Source of the DNA: Streptomyces buecherae
GTDB lineage: Bacteria > Actinomycetota > Actinomycetes > Streptomycetales > Streptomycetaceae
Direction of reading: 5' to 3'
DNA: 64,000 bases
Assembly (NCBI RefSeq): GCF_014295035.1
Contig: NZ_CP060404.1
Coordinates: forward strand, 6,674,501-6,738,500
The notes under the pieces are model-generated. The model did not search any database. It worked only from the letters and a program-made list of their open reading frames with translations, and was not told the DNA's origin. Position 1 is the first letter of the stretch. Each line of letters starts with the position of its first letter. A program made the translations under genes and the position numbers. Positions 25,312 to 33,514 of the stretch are shown in pieces.

Positions 25312-27118
25312 TCACAGGCCGAGCTCGACCTCGAACTCGCCGGCCTCCAGGATCGCCTTCACGGCCCCCAGGTAGCGGGCGGCGTCGGCGCCGTCCACCA
25401 GGCGGTGGTCGTAGGAGAGCGTCAGGTAGGCCATGTTGCGGACGGCGATGGTCTCGCCCAGCTCCGGGTGGTCGATGACCACGGGGCGCTTGACGGTCGC
25501 ACCGATGCCCAGGATCGCCACCTGGTTCGGCGGCACGATGATCGTGTCGAACAGCGCACCGCGCGAACCGGTGTTGCTGATCGTGAACGTCGCGCCCGCC
25601 AGGTCGTCCGGGCTGATCTTGTTGGCCCGGACGTTGCCCGCCAGCTCCGCCGTCTTACGGGCGATGCCGGCCAGGTTCAGGTCACCGGCGCCCTTGATGA
25701 CCGGGGTCATCAGGCCCTTCTCGGCGTCCACCGCGATACCGACGTTCTCGGTGTCGAAGTAGGTGATCGTGCCGTCGGCCTCGTTGATCCGGGCGTTGAC
25801 GGTCGGGTACGCCTTCAGCGCCTGGACCGCGGCCTTGACGAAGAACGGCATCGGCGAGAGCTTGACGCCCTCGCGCTGCGCGAACGCGTCCTTGGCCCGG
25901 GCCCGCAGCTTCATGATCTTGGTGACGTCCACCTCGACCACGCTGGAGAGCTGCGCCTGCTCGTGCAGCGCCTTCATCATGTTGTCGCCGATGAGCTTGC
26001 GGATGCGCGGCATCTTGACGGTCTGCCCGCGCAGCGGGGAGACCTCGAGGGCCGGAGCCTTCGGCGCGGCGGCGGCCGGAGCCGCGGCCGGGGCGGCCTG
26101 CTGGGCGGCCTTGGCGGCGGCAGCGGCGTCCACGACGTCCTGCTTGCGGATGCGGCCACCGACGCCGGTGCCCTTGACCGTGGACAGGTTGACGCCGCTC
26201 TCCGCGGCGAGCTTGCGCACCAGCGGCGTGACGTACGCGCCCTCGGCGTCGCCACCGGCCGAAGCGGCCGGGGCCGAGGCGGCGGGGGCGGCGGCCGGGG
26301 CCGGCGCGGGCGCCGGAGCGGCCGGAGCCGGGTCCGGGGCGACCGGGGCCGGCGTGGCGGCCTGCGGGGCCGGAGCCGACGGCGCCTGCGGAGCCGGGGC
26401 GGGCTGGGCCGGAGCCGCCTGCTGAGCCGGGGCGGGCTGGGCCGGGGCGGCGGCCGGGGCCGGAGCCTCGGCGGGCGCCGCCGGAGCGGCGGCCGGGGCA
26501 GCGCCCGCGGCACCGATGACGGCCAGCTTGGCACCGACCTCGGCGGTCTCGTCCTCGCCGATGACGATCTCCAGCAGGGTGCCGGAGGCCGGCGCCGGGA
26601 TCTCGGTGTCGACCTTGTCGGTGGAGACCTCGAGCAGCGGCTCGTCCTCCTCGACGGAGTCGCCCACGGACTTGAGCCAGCGCGTGACGGTGCCCTCGGT
26701 CACGGACTCGCCGAGCGCCGGCAGCGTGACCGCGGTGCCCTCGGCCGCGCCCGACTCGGCCTGCGGCGCCTGCGCCTGCGGGGCCTCGGCCTGGGCCGGC
26801 TCGGGCTGGGCGGCCGAGGGCCGGCTCCTCGGCGGGGGCCGGGGTCTCCTCGGCGGCGGGCTCCTCGGCGGGGGCGCCGGAGCCGTCGTCGATGACGGCC
26901 AGTTCGGCGCCGACCTCGACGGTCTCGTCCTCGGCCACCTTGATGGAGCTCAGGACACCGGCCGCGGGGGCCGGGATTTCGGTGTCGACCTTGTCGGTCG
27001 AGACCTCGAGCAGGGGCTCGTCGGCCTCGACGCGCTCACCCTCGGCCTTGAGCCAGCGGGTGACGGTGCCCTCGGTGACGCTCTCGCCGAGCGCCGGCAG
27101 GGTTACGGAAACCGCCAT
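25312..27118 (-). pseudogene. sucB: 2-oxoacid dehydrogenase E2 (dihydrolipoamide acyltransferase), frameshifted in this sequence
   Basis: E2 carries the acyl group on lipoyl arms and transfers it to CoA. Two lipoyl domains are present, with ESVTEGTVTRWLK and EVSTDKVDTEIPAPA (lipoyl Lys) in each, then a peripheral-subunit-binding domain (YVTPLVRKLAAESGVNLSTVKGTG) and the acyltransferase with the catalytic SYDHRLVDG. The first lipoyl domain and the rest lie in different frames. The shift falls in the Ala/Pro/Glu linker near 26810-26830; one extra base (or two missing) restores 601 residues. The downstream frame has no good start, so this is a broken gene or a sequencing error. As E2 is important for growth and the linker is G+C-rich and repetitive, an error is likely. 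Whether it serves pyruvate or 2-oxoglutarate cannot be settled; the symbol follows usual Streptomyces annotation. Confidence 0.85.
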
Positions 27119-27168
27119 GGTTTCGGTTGCTCCTAACGATCTTGCGGATGTGGTCGCGCCCGGGACTA

Positions 27169-28557
27169 CTAGTCGTGCGAGTGCAGCGGCTTGCCGGCCA
27201 GGGCCAGGTGGGCCTCGCCGAGGGCCTCGTTCTGCGTGGGGTGCGCGTGGATGAGCTGGGCCACCTCGGCGGGCAGCGCCTCCCAGTTGTAGATGAGCTG
27301 GGCCTCGCCAACCTGCTCACCCATGCGGTCACCGACCATGTGGACGCCGACCACGGCGCCGTCGCGCACCTGGACGAGCTTGATCTCACCCGTGGTCTTC
27401 AGGATGCGGCTCTTGCCGTTGCCGCCCAGGTTGTACTTCAGGGCCACGACCTTGTCGGCGCCGTACAGCTCCTTGGCCTTCTCCTCGGTGATGCCGACGG
27501 AGGCGACCTCGGGGTGGCAGTACGTGACGCGCGGCACGCCGTCGTAGTCGATCGGCACGGTCTGCAGACCGGCGAGCCGCTCCGCGACCAGGATGCCCTC
27601 GGCGAAGCCGACGTGCGCGAGCTGCAGGGTGGGGACCAGGTCGCCCACGGCCGAGACGGTCGGCACGTTGGTGCGCATGTACTCGTCGACCAGGACGTAG
27701 CCGCGGTCCATGGCGACCCCGGCCTCCTCGTAGCCCAGACCCTGCGAGACCGGGCCGCGACCGACGGCGACGAGCAGCAGCTCGGCCTCGAAGGTCTTGC
27801 CGTTCTCCAGCGAGACCTTGACGCCGTTGGCGGTGTACTCGACGCCGGAGAAGCGCGAGCCGACGGAGAACTTGATGCCGCGCTTGCGGAAGGCGCGCTC
27901 CAGGAGCTTGGAGCTGTTCACGTCCTCGACCGGAACCAGGTTCGGCAGCGCCTCGACGATGGTCACGTCGGTGCCGAAGGACTTCCAGGCGGAGGCGAAC
28001 TCGACGCCGATGACGCCGCCGCCGAGCACGATCGCGGACTCCGGCACGCGGTCCAGGGTCAGCGCGTGGTCCGAGGAGATGACGCGGTTGCCGTCGATCT
28101 CCAGGCCCGGCAGCGACTTCGGCACGGAGCCGGTCGCCAGCAGGATGTGCCGGCCCTCGTAGCGCTGGCCGTTCACGTCGACGGAGGTCGGCGAGGACAG
28201 TCGGCCCTCGCCCTCCACGTAGGTGACCTTGCGGCTGGCGATCAGGCCCTGCAGGCCCTTGTACAGGCCGGAGATCACGCCGTCCTTGTACTTGTGCACG
28301 GCCGCGATGTCGATGCCCTCGAAGCTGGCCTTCACGCCGAACTCGGCGCTCTCCCGCGCCTGGTCGGCGATCTCGCCGGCGTGCAGCAGCGCCTTGGTGG
28401 GGATGCAGCCGTTGTGCAGGCAGGTGCCGCCGACCTTGTTCTTCTCGATCAGGGCGACGTCCAGGCCAAGCTGAGCTCCGCGCAGGGCAGCGGCGTAACC
28501 ACCGCTGCCGCCCCCGAGGATCACTAGGTCGAAAACAGTGCTGGCGTCGTTCGCCAC
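27169..28557 (-). CDS. lpdA: Dihydrolipoyl dehydrogenase (E3)
   Basis: This flavoprotein reoxidises dihydrolipoyl groups of E2 with NAD+. The 462 residues show the FAD motif VILGGGSGGYAAAL, the redox-active disulfide GGTCLHNGCIPTK, the NAD motif VLGGGVIGVEFAS, the second FAD motif VSAVGDLV and the dimer-interface catalytic pair HAHPTQNEA. GGAGG lies seven bases before the GTG at 28557. Its stop is 50 bases before the E2 start, so lpdA and E2 form one operon. Its own promoter should lie in 28558-29028. Confidence 0.97.
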   Translation of the reverse strand: MANDASTVFDLVILGGGSGGYAAALRGAQLGLDVALIEKNKVGGTCLHNGCIPTKALLHAGEIADQARESAEFGVKASFEGIDIAAVHKYKDGVISGLYKGLQGLIASRKVTYVEGEGRLSSPTSVDVNGQRYEGRHILLATGSVPKSLPGLEIDGNRVISSDHALTLDRVPESAIVLGGGVIGVEFASAWKSFGTDVTIVEALPNLVPVEDVNSSKLLERAFRKRGIKFSVGSRFSGVEYTANGVKVSLENGKTFEAELLLVAVGRGPVSQGLGYEEAGVAMDRGYVLVDEYMRTNVPTVSAVGDLVPTLQLAHVGFAEGILVAERLAGLQTVPIDYDGVPRVTYCHPEVASVGITEEKAKELYGADKVVALKYNLGGNGKSRILKTTGEIKLVQVRDGAVVGVHMVGDRMGEQVGEAQLIYNWEALPAEVAQLIHAHPTQNEALGEAHLALAGKPLHSHD

Positions 28558-29028
28558 GTCACGTCCTCCATGCATGGGTACGCCGGAGCCGGTCACTCCG
28601 CTGCGCTTCGTTTCTCGGTTGTCTCCAACAGAGCCTACGGAAGCAGAGCCCGTGACCGGGCGGCGGCTGTTGTTCGGCCGCTGTGTAATCGGCCCTGCGG
28701 TCTGGCTCGTGTCCGAGCCGGGGCCCTGTCCTGCCGAGACAACATCTTCGCACTTGTTCGCGGACGGCGGGACGCCGGGCCGGTCCGTGAGGTGGTGGAA
28801 AGCACCACGTACGGCCCGAATCCCGGGCGGGCGCGGCGCTCGGCGCCGTTCGTACCGGCGAGTAGATCGCTGTGAGCGAACGCGCCACGGCCCCGCGCGC
28901 GCACGCGCGGGGCCGTTGGTCACGCTCCGGAGTGGGCCGCGTTCATCCGGGGGTCGGCTGCTCGACTGCTCAGGTGGTGGACGCCCGAGGCGGGCGACCG
29001 AGCCCCCGGATCACGCGGCGCCGGGCGC
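28558..29028. other. Interval between pepA and lpdA
   Basis: These 471 bases hold the pepA terminator (28887-28916) and, nearer lpdA, a mildly A+T-richer stretch (28600-28760) that probably contains the lpdA promoter. I see no coding frame or convincing operator. Confidence 0.5.
28887..28916 (-). terminator. Terminator of pepA
   Basis: A perfect 13-bp G+C stem (28887-28899 with 28904-28916) with a CGCA loop lies about 110 bases after the pepA stop. Confidence 0.75.
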
Positions 29029-30561
29029 TCAGCCCAGGTCGCCCGCCGCGGTGCGCTCGGCGAGCCGCACCAGGGTGCGCACCGCCGAACCCGTGCCGCC
29101 CTTGTGCGTGTAGCCGTACGGCGCGCCCTCGTGGAAGGCCGGACCCGCGATGTCCAGGTGCGCCCACGTGATGCCCTCGCCCACGAACTCCTGCAGGAAC
29201 AGGCCGGCCACCAGGCCGCCGCCGGCGCGCTCGCCCATGTTGGCGATGTCGGCGATGGGGGAGTCCATGCCCTTGCGCAGCTCGATCGGCATCGGCATGG
29301 GCCAGGACTGCTCGCCCACCTCCCGCGAGATCTCGTGCAGCGCGGCGCGGAAGGCGTCGTCGTTGGCCATGATGCCGAAGGTGCGGTTGCCGAGCGCGAG
29401 CACCATGGCGCCGGTCAGCGTCGCCACGTCCACGATCGCGTCCGGCTTCTCCTCCGAGGCCCGGGTGAGCGCGTCCGCGAGCACCAGGCGGCCCTCGGCG
29501 TCCGTGTTGAGCACCTCGACCGTCTTGCCGCTGTACATCCGCAGCACGTCGCCGGGGCGGGTCGCCGAGCCCGACGGCATGTTCTCGGCGAGCGCCAGCC
29601 AGCCGGTGACGTTGACCTTCAGGCCCAGCCTGGCGGCGGCCACGACGGCGGCGAAGACGGCGGCGGCGCCGCTCATGTCGCACTTCATCGTCTCGTTGTG
29701 GCCGGCCGGCTTGAGCGAGATGCCGCCCGAGTCGTACGTGATGCCCTTGCCGACCAGCGCCAGCGTCTTGCTCGCCTTGGAGTGCCGGTACGCGATCTTG
29801 ACCAGCCGGGGCGGGTTCTCCGAGCCCTGGCCGACGCCGATCAGGCCGCCGTAGCCGCCCTTGGCCAGCGCCTTCTCGTCCAGCACCTCGATGCTGAGCC
29901 CGAACTCCTTGGCCGCGGCCTGCGCCTGCGCGGCGAAGGACTTCGGGGTCAGGTCGTTGGAGGGGATGTTGACCAGGTCGCGGGCGCGGTTGACCTCGCC
30001 GGCCAGCGCCTCGGCCCGCTCGATCGCGGCCTTGTACGCCTTGTCCCGCGGCTTGCCGCCGAGCAGGGTGACCTCGGCCAGCGGGGCGTTCTTGCCGGCG
30101 TCGCCCTTGGCGGCCTTGCCGTCGCCGCCCCGGTAGGCGGTGAACGCGTACGCGCCGAGCAGCGCGCCCTCGGCGACCGCGGCGGCGGACTCGACGTCCG
30201 CCAGCGGCAGCGCGAACGCGGCCTTCTTGGTGCCGGTCAGCGCGCGGGCGGCGGAGCCCGCGGCCCGGCGCAGCGTCTCGGCGTCGAAGTCCTCGCCCTT
30301 GGCCGGGGCGTCGCCGAGGCCGACCGCGAGCACGACCGGGGCCTTGATCCCGGACGCGGACGGCAGCTTGGTCACCTCGCCCTCGCCGCCGCTGGCGCCG
30401 AGGGTTTCCAGTACGGCGGCCAGCTTGCCGTCGAACGCCTTGTCGATGGCCTCGGCGCCCAGCGCGACGACGGGGCCCTTGGCGCCCTTCGCCACACCGA
30501 CGACGACGGCGTCCGTACGCAGTGTGGTCGCACTCGACGTGCTGAGAGTCAGAGCAGTCAC
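29029..30561 (-). CDS. pepA: Leucyl aminopeptidase (M17 family)
   Basis: This cytosolic dinuclear-metal aminopeptidase releases N-terminal residues. The 510 residues have the N-terminal macro-like domain (about 1-170) and the M17 catalytic domain with GKGITYDSGGISLKP (metal Lys and Asp) and the signature NTDAEGRLVLAD. C-terminal DIANMGERAGGGLVAGLFLQEF is conserved. The GTG at 30561 was chosen at the start of homology (VTALTLS); the ribosome binding site is a weak GAGAG. In Streptomyces pepA regularly lies upstream of lpdA, as here. Confidence 0.96.
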   Translation of the reverse strand: MTALTLSTSSATTLRTDAVVVGVAKGAKGPVVALGAEAIDKAFDGKLAAVLETLGASGGEGEVTKLPSASGIKAPVVLAVGLGDAPAKGEDFDAETLRRAAGSAARALTGTKKAAFALPLADVESAAAVAEGALLGAYAFTAYRGGDGKAAKGDAGKNAPLAEVTLLGGKPRDKAYKAAIERAEALAGEVNRARDLVNIPSNDLTPKSFAAQAQAAAKEFGLSIEVLDEKALAKGGYGGLIGVGQGSENPPRLVKIAYRHSKASKTLALVGKGITYDSGGISLKPAGHNETMKCDMSGAAAVFAAVVAAARLGLKVNVTGWLALAENMPSGSATRPGDVLRMYSGKTVEVLNTDAEGRLVLADALTRASEEKPDAIVDVATLTGAMVLALGNRTFGIMANDDAFRAALHEISREVGEQSWPMPMPIELRKGMDSPIADIANMGERAGGGLVAGLFLQEFVGEGITWAHLDIAGPAFHEGAPYGYTHKGGTGSAVRTLVRLAERTAAGDLG

Positions 30562-30893
30562 GGTGGTGGGGTCTCTCTTCCGTTGAGGTAAGGCCGCCTG
30601 GTGGGCCGGCCGCGCCGTGGGCATCGTATGCGCCGGCCTGGGGGCGGGCGCGGCCCGGTGCGGTGGTCGTGGCGGCCAGCGCGAGCCTAACTCGCGCTGT
30701 ACGGGGCGTGTTGTGCGAGCATCGGCCGACCTGGCCGATGGACCAGGGCAGCGGCGGCGCGCGGCCGTCGGCCCGGCGCGCGCGGGGTCCCATCTGCCGC
30801 CCGCCGCCCGGCCGTTGACCCCGACCGCCCCTCCGACCAGCACTTTCGGCAAGCCGTCCGGTGCGGCGGGCTGGCCGAATCCGTAACGTGCGT
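30562..30893. other. Gene-free interval between cobS repeats and pepA
   Basis: No coding frame is supported here. Short G+C stems are abundant and none is clearly a terminator. The pepA promoter must lie at its left end. Confidence 0.4.
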
Positions 30894-30977
30894 GGTGCTC
30901 AGCCGAGCGTGAGGACAGCGTGCGCGGTGCTCAGCCGAGCGTGAGCGCGGTGTGTGTGGTGCTCAGCCGAGCGTGAG
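30894..30977 (-). repeat. Three 32-bp-period direct repeats derived from the 3' end of cobS
   Basis: The same 20 bases recur at 30894-30913, 30926-30945 and 30958-30977, exactly 32 bases apart. The third copy contains the last codons and TGA stop of cobS (LTLG-stop); the other two lie downstream of the gene. The pattern is a tandem duplication of the gene end. Confidence 0.9.
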
Positions 30978-31880
30978 TACCACCAGCGCCGTCGTCGCCG
31001 CCGTCTCCGCCAGGGCCCCGAACACGTCGCCGGTCACCCCGCCGAAGCGGCGCCGGCAGTGCCGCAGCAGCGCCTCGGCGACGGCCAGCGCGGCGAGCAC
31101 GGCCAGGCCGCACCGCAGCGCCCCGTACGGCCCCGTCAGCGCGCCCGCGCCCGCGCAGCACCCGGCCGCCACCACCGCGACGGCCAGCGCGGCGCGCGCC
31201 GGGACGACGCCGGCCACCGCCGCGCCGAGCCCCGTCGGGCGCGCGGCCGGCACCCCGGCGCGGCTGGCCAGGGTGAGGGCGCAGCGCGCGGCCAGCCCGG
31301 CGACGGCCACCGCGAGCGCGCCGGTGGCCCAGTGGTCCGCGTACAGCTCGCGCACGGCCGCGACCTGGGCGAGGGTGACGAAGAGCAGCGCGAGCACGCC
31401 GAACGGGCCGATGTCGGAGCGCTTCATGATGTCTAGGGCCCCCGCCGGCGGCTTGGCGCTGCCGAGGCCGTCGGCGGTGTCGGCGAGGCCGTCCAGGTGC
31501 AGGGCGCGGGTGAGGACGGCCGGCACCGCGACGGTGGCGACGGCCGCCAGCAGCGGACCGGCGCCGGCCAGCAGCAACAGACCGCCCGGAACGGCCGCGC
31601 ACAGCCCCACCGCGAGGCCGACCAGCGGCGCGCACAGCATGCCCGCGCGCGCGGCGTGCCGGTCCCAGCGGGTGACCCGTACCGGCACCGCCGTGAGCGT
31701 GCCGAAGGCGAACCGCAGGCCGTGCGCGAGCGCGGCGGCGCGGCCCGGACGATCGGGGTCGGTGGCCTCGGCGGAGGCGTCGGCCTCGGCGGGGGCGTCG
31801 GCCCCGGTCGGGGCGTCGGGGGCGTCGGCGCGGTCGGGGCCGGGCGGGCGTGCGGGGGACGGGGGCGGCGTGGTGTCCAT
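30963..31880 (-). CDS. cobS: Adenosylcobinamide-GDP ribazoletransferase (cobalamin synthase)
   Basis: This integral membrane enzyme joins adenosylcobinamide-GDP and alpha-ribazole in the last steps of cobalamin synthesis, using the products of CobU and CobT encoded nearby. The 305 residues start with about 45 Ala/Asp/Pro-rich residues. The family core is then visible: LRFAFGTLTAVPV, the metal-binding LHLDGLADTADGLGS and MKRSDIGPFG, and about six transmembrane helices. The ATG at 31880 is 33 bases from the divergent membrane-protein ATG, so their promoters must overlap. A downstream start at about 31740 would remove the unusual leader. Confidence 0.94.
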   Translation of the reverse strand: MDTTPPPSPARPPGPDRADAPDAPTGADAPAEADASAEATDPDRPGRAAALAHGLRFAFGTLTAVPVRVTRWDRHAARAGMLCAPLVGLAVGLCAAVPGGLLLLAGAGPLLAAVATVAVPAVLTRALHLDGLADTADGLGSAKPPAGALDIMKRSDIGPFGVLALLFVTLAQVAAVRELYADHWATGALAVAVAGLAARCALTLASRAGVPAARPTGLGAAVAGVVPARAALAVAVVAAGCCAGAGALTGPYGALRCGLAVLAALAVAEALLRHCRRRFGGVTGDVFGALAETAATTALVVLTLG

Positions 31881-31913
31881 CGCGCCGCAGGTTATCGCGC
31901 AGGGTGAGGAGCC

Positions 31914-32651
31914 ATGGGGCACTGGTGGCAACGCGACATCGTGGAGCCGGGCAAGCTGCCGCTGCTGCTCGCGCTCGCCTCGTTCGTGCTGGCCTTCGTC
32001 GCGGCGCGGCTGGTCACGCGGCTGATCCGGGCGGGCAGGGGGCCCTTCCGCAACGTGACGGCCGGCGGGCTGCACGTGCACCACGTGGTGCCGGGCGTGG
32101 TGCTCACCGTCGTCGGCGGCTTCGGCGCGGTGGCCAGCGGGCGGCAGGGGGCGGGGGCCGCGGTGTGCGCGGTGATCTTCGGTCTCGGGGCGGGGCTCGT
32201 CCTGGACGAGTTCGCGCTCGTGCTGCACCTGGACGACGTGTACTGGTCGGAGCAGGGCCGCAAGAGCGTGGAGGTCGTGGTGTTGACGGCCGCCCTGGTG
32301 GCGTTGCTGCTCGGCGGCTTCCTGCCGTTCGGGGTCAACGACCTGACGGCGGCCGAGCGGCACGACCGGCGGCTGGTCGCGGCCAACGTGGCGGTCAACT
32401 TCCTGTTCTCGCTGGTCGCCCTCGCCAAGGGCAAGCCACGGATGGCGGTGCTCGGCGTGCTGGTGCCGCTGGTGGCCCCGTTCGGCGCCGTGCGCCTGGC
32501 CCGCCCCGGCTCACCCTGGGCCCGGCGCTGCTACCGGAACCGGCCGCGCGCCATGGCCAGGGCGCGGCGCCGGGCCCTGGCTCACGACGCCCGGTGGAGC
32601 CGGCTGCGCCGCAGGGTCCAGGACTGGCTGGGCGGCTTCTCGCACTCGTGA
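31914..32651 (+). CDS. Conserved integral membrane protein
   Basis: I recognise this 245-residue protein only as a conserved actinobacterial membrane protein. It has about five or six hydrophobic segments (17-36, 57-75, 80-100, 122-140, 150-170, 172-190) and a histidine-rich motif GGLHVHHVVPG between the first two that resembles a metal site. An Asp/Glu pair follows in LDEFALVLHLDDVYW. The C-terminus is strongly basic. GAGGAG lies four bases before the ATG at 31914. Its last 70 bases overlap the end of the convergent rhomboid-like gene. Confidence 0.85.
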   Translation: MGHWWQRDIVEPGKLPLLLALASFVLAFVAARLVTRLIRAGRGPFRNVTAGGLHVHHVVPGVVLTVVGGFGAVASGRQGAGAAVCAVIFGLGAGLVLDEFALVLHLDDVYWSEQGRKSVEVVVLTAALVALLLGGFLPFGVNDLTAAERHDRRLVAANVAVNFLFSLVALAKGKPRMAVLGVLVPLVAPFGAVRLARPGSPWARRCYRNRPRAMARARRRALAHDARWSRLRRRVQDWLGGFSHS

Positions 32652-33514
32652 GCCCCGCCGTCGCGCGGGGCGGGCGCCGCCGCGCGCCCGGGGCGCTGGG
32701 CGTGCGGGCGCAGCAGGCGCGCCGTGCGCAGCACCCGCAGCAGCGGCGGGCCCGGGTAGCCGTGCGGGCCCCGTAGCCCGTCGGCCGCCCGGACGAGCCA
32801 CTCGCGTGGTCCGGCCCGGCCCGGGCGCGCGGCGCGCCGCCGCTCGGCCCAGGTGCCCACCGCGCACACCACGAGGATGGCCCCGATCGCCACCAGGTGC
32901 TCCCGGCCGGCCAGGTTCGGCTTGGCGTGCACCTCGACCACCATCGAGGCGATCGTCAACGCGCCGGTCAGCCAGGCGCGGTGGCGCCAGCACACGTACA
33001 CCGAGAGCCCGACCACGGCCGCCGAGGGGCCGGTGTCGTGCACCTGAGCGGTCTCCGGCGGCAGCCCGAGCGGGCCGCCGGGGCCGAGCGCGATGCCGAT
33101 CCGCGCGTACGTCGTGCCCGCCAGCGTGGCCACGTACGCGATGACCAGCGTGCGGCGCCAGCCCAGCGCGCACTCGCAGATCGCGAAGACGACGAAGATC
33201 TGGAGGAGCCCGCCCCACACCGGCAGGTCGGGGGCGGGCACGAACAGCGACAGCGGGGTGCGCAGCAGCGCGCCCCACCAGGGCTGGTCGGCCTGGACGT
33301 AGCCGAGGAGCGCGATGGGCTCGCGGCCCCAGGGCTGGTTCTGCACGTACTGGCAGGCCACGATCAGGAACACGGCCGTGATCGTCACCGTCAGCGCGGC
33401 GAACCGGCGACGGACCAGGCCGTCGCGTACGGCCCCGGCCAGCGAGCCCCACTCGGCGCGCACCAGCCGGCGCACCGGCGCGGGCACGAGGCCGAGCGGC
33501 GTCGGGGGCGTCAT
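32582..33514 (-). CDS. Rhomboid-like integral membrane protein
   Basis: The 310 residues have about six transmembrane helices. A GPSAAVVG string fits the rhomboid GxSxxxxG serine motif and a later helix carries His in GREHLVAIGAIL, the spacing expected of a rhomboid Ser-His dyad. Similarity is limited, and related actinobacterial proteins are called rhomboid-like without proven activity. The C-terminal 70 residues are basic and cytosolic. Its ATG overlaps the stop of the DUF2156 gene (33511-33514), so the two proteins are made together and may act on the same membrane. The 3' end runs antisense through the end of the neighbouring membrane-protein gene. Confidence 0.75.
   Translation of the reverse strand: MTPPTPLGLVPAPVRRLVRAEWGSLAGAVRDGLVRRRFAALTVTITAVFLIVACQYVQNQPWGREPIALLGYVQADQPWWGALLRTPLSLFVPAPDLPVWGGLLQIFVVFAICECALGWRRTLVIAYVATLAGTTYARIGIALGPGGPLGLPPETAQVHDTGPSAAVVGLSVYVCWRHRAWLTGALTIASMVVEVHAKPNLAGREHLVAIGAILVVCAVGTWAERRRAARPGRAGPREWLVRAADGLRGPHGYPGPPLLRVLRTARLLRPHAQRPGRAAAPAPRDGGAHECEKPPSQSWTLRRSRLHRAS

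Noticed and set aside
28558..28760. Possible small RNA gene upstream of lpdA
   Set aside because: The region is somewhat A+T-richer but I could not find a promoter-terminator pair.
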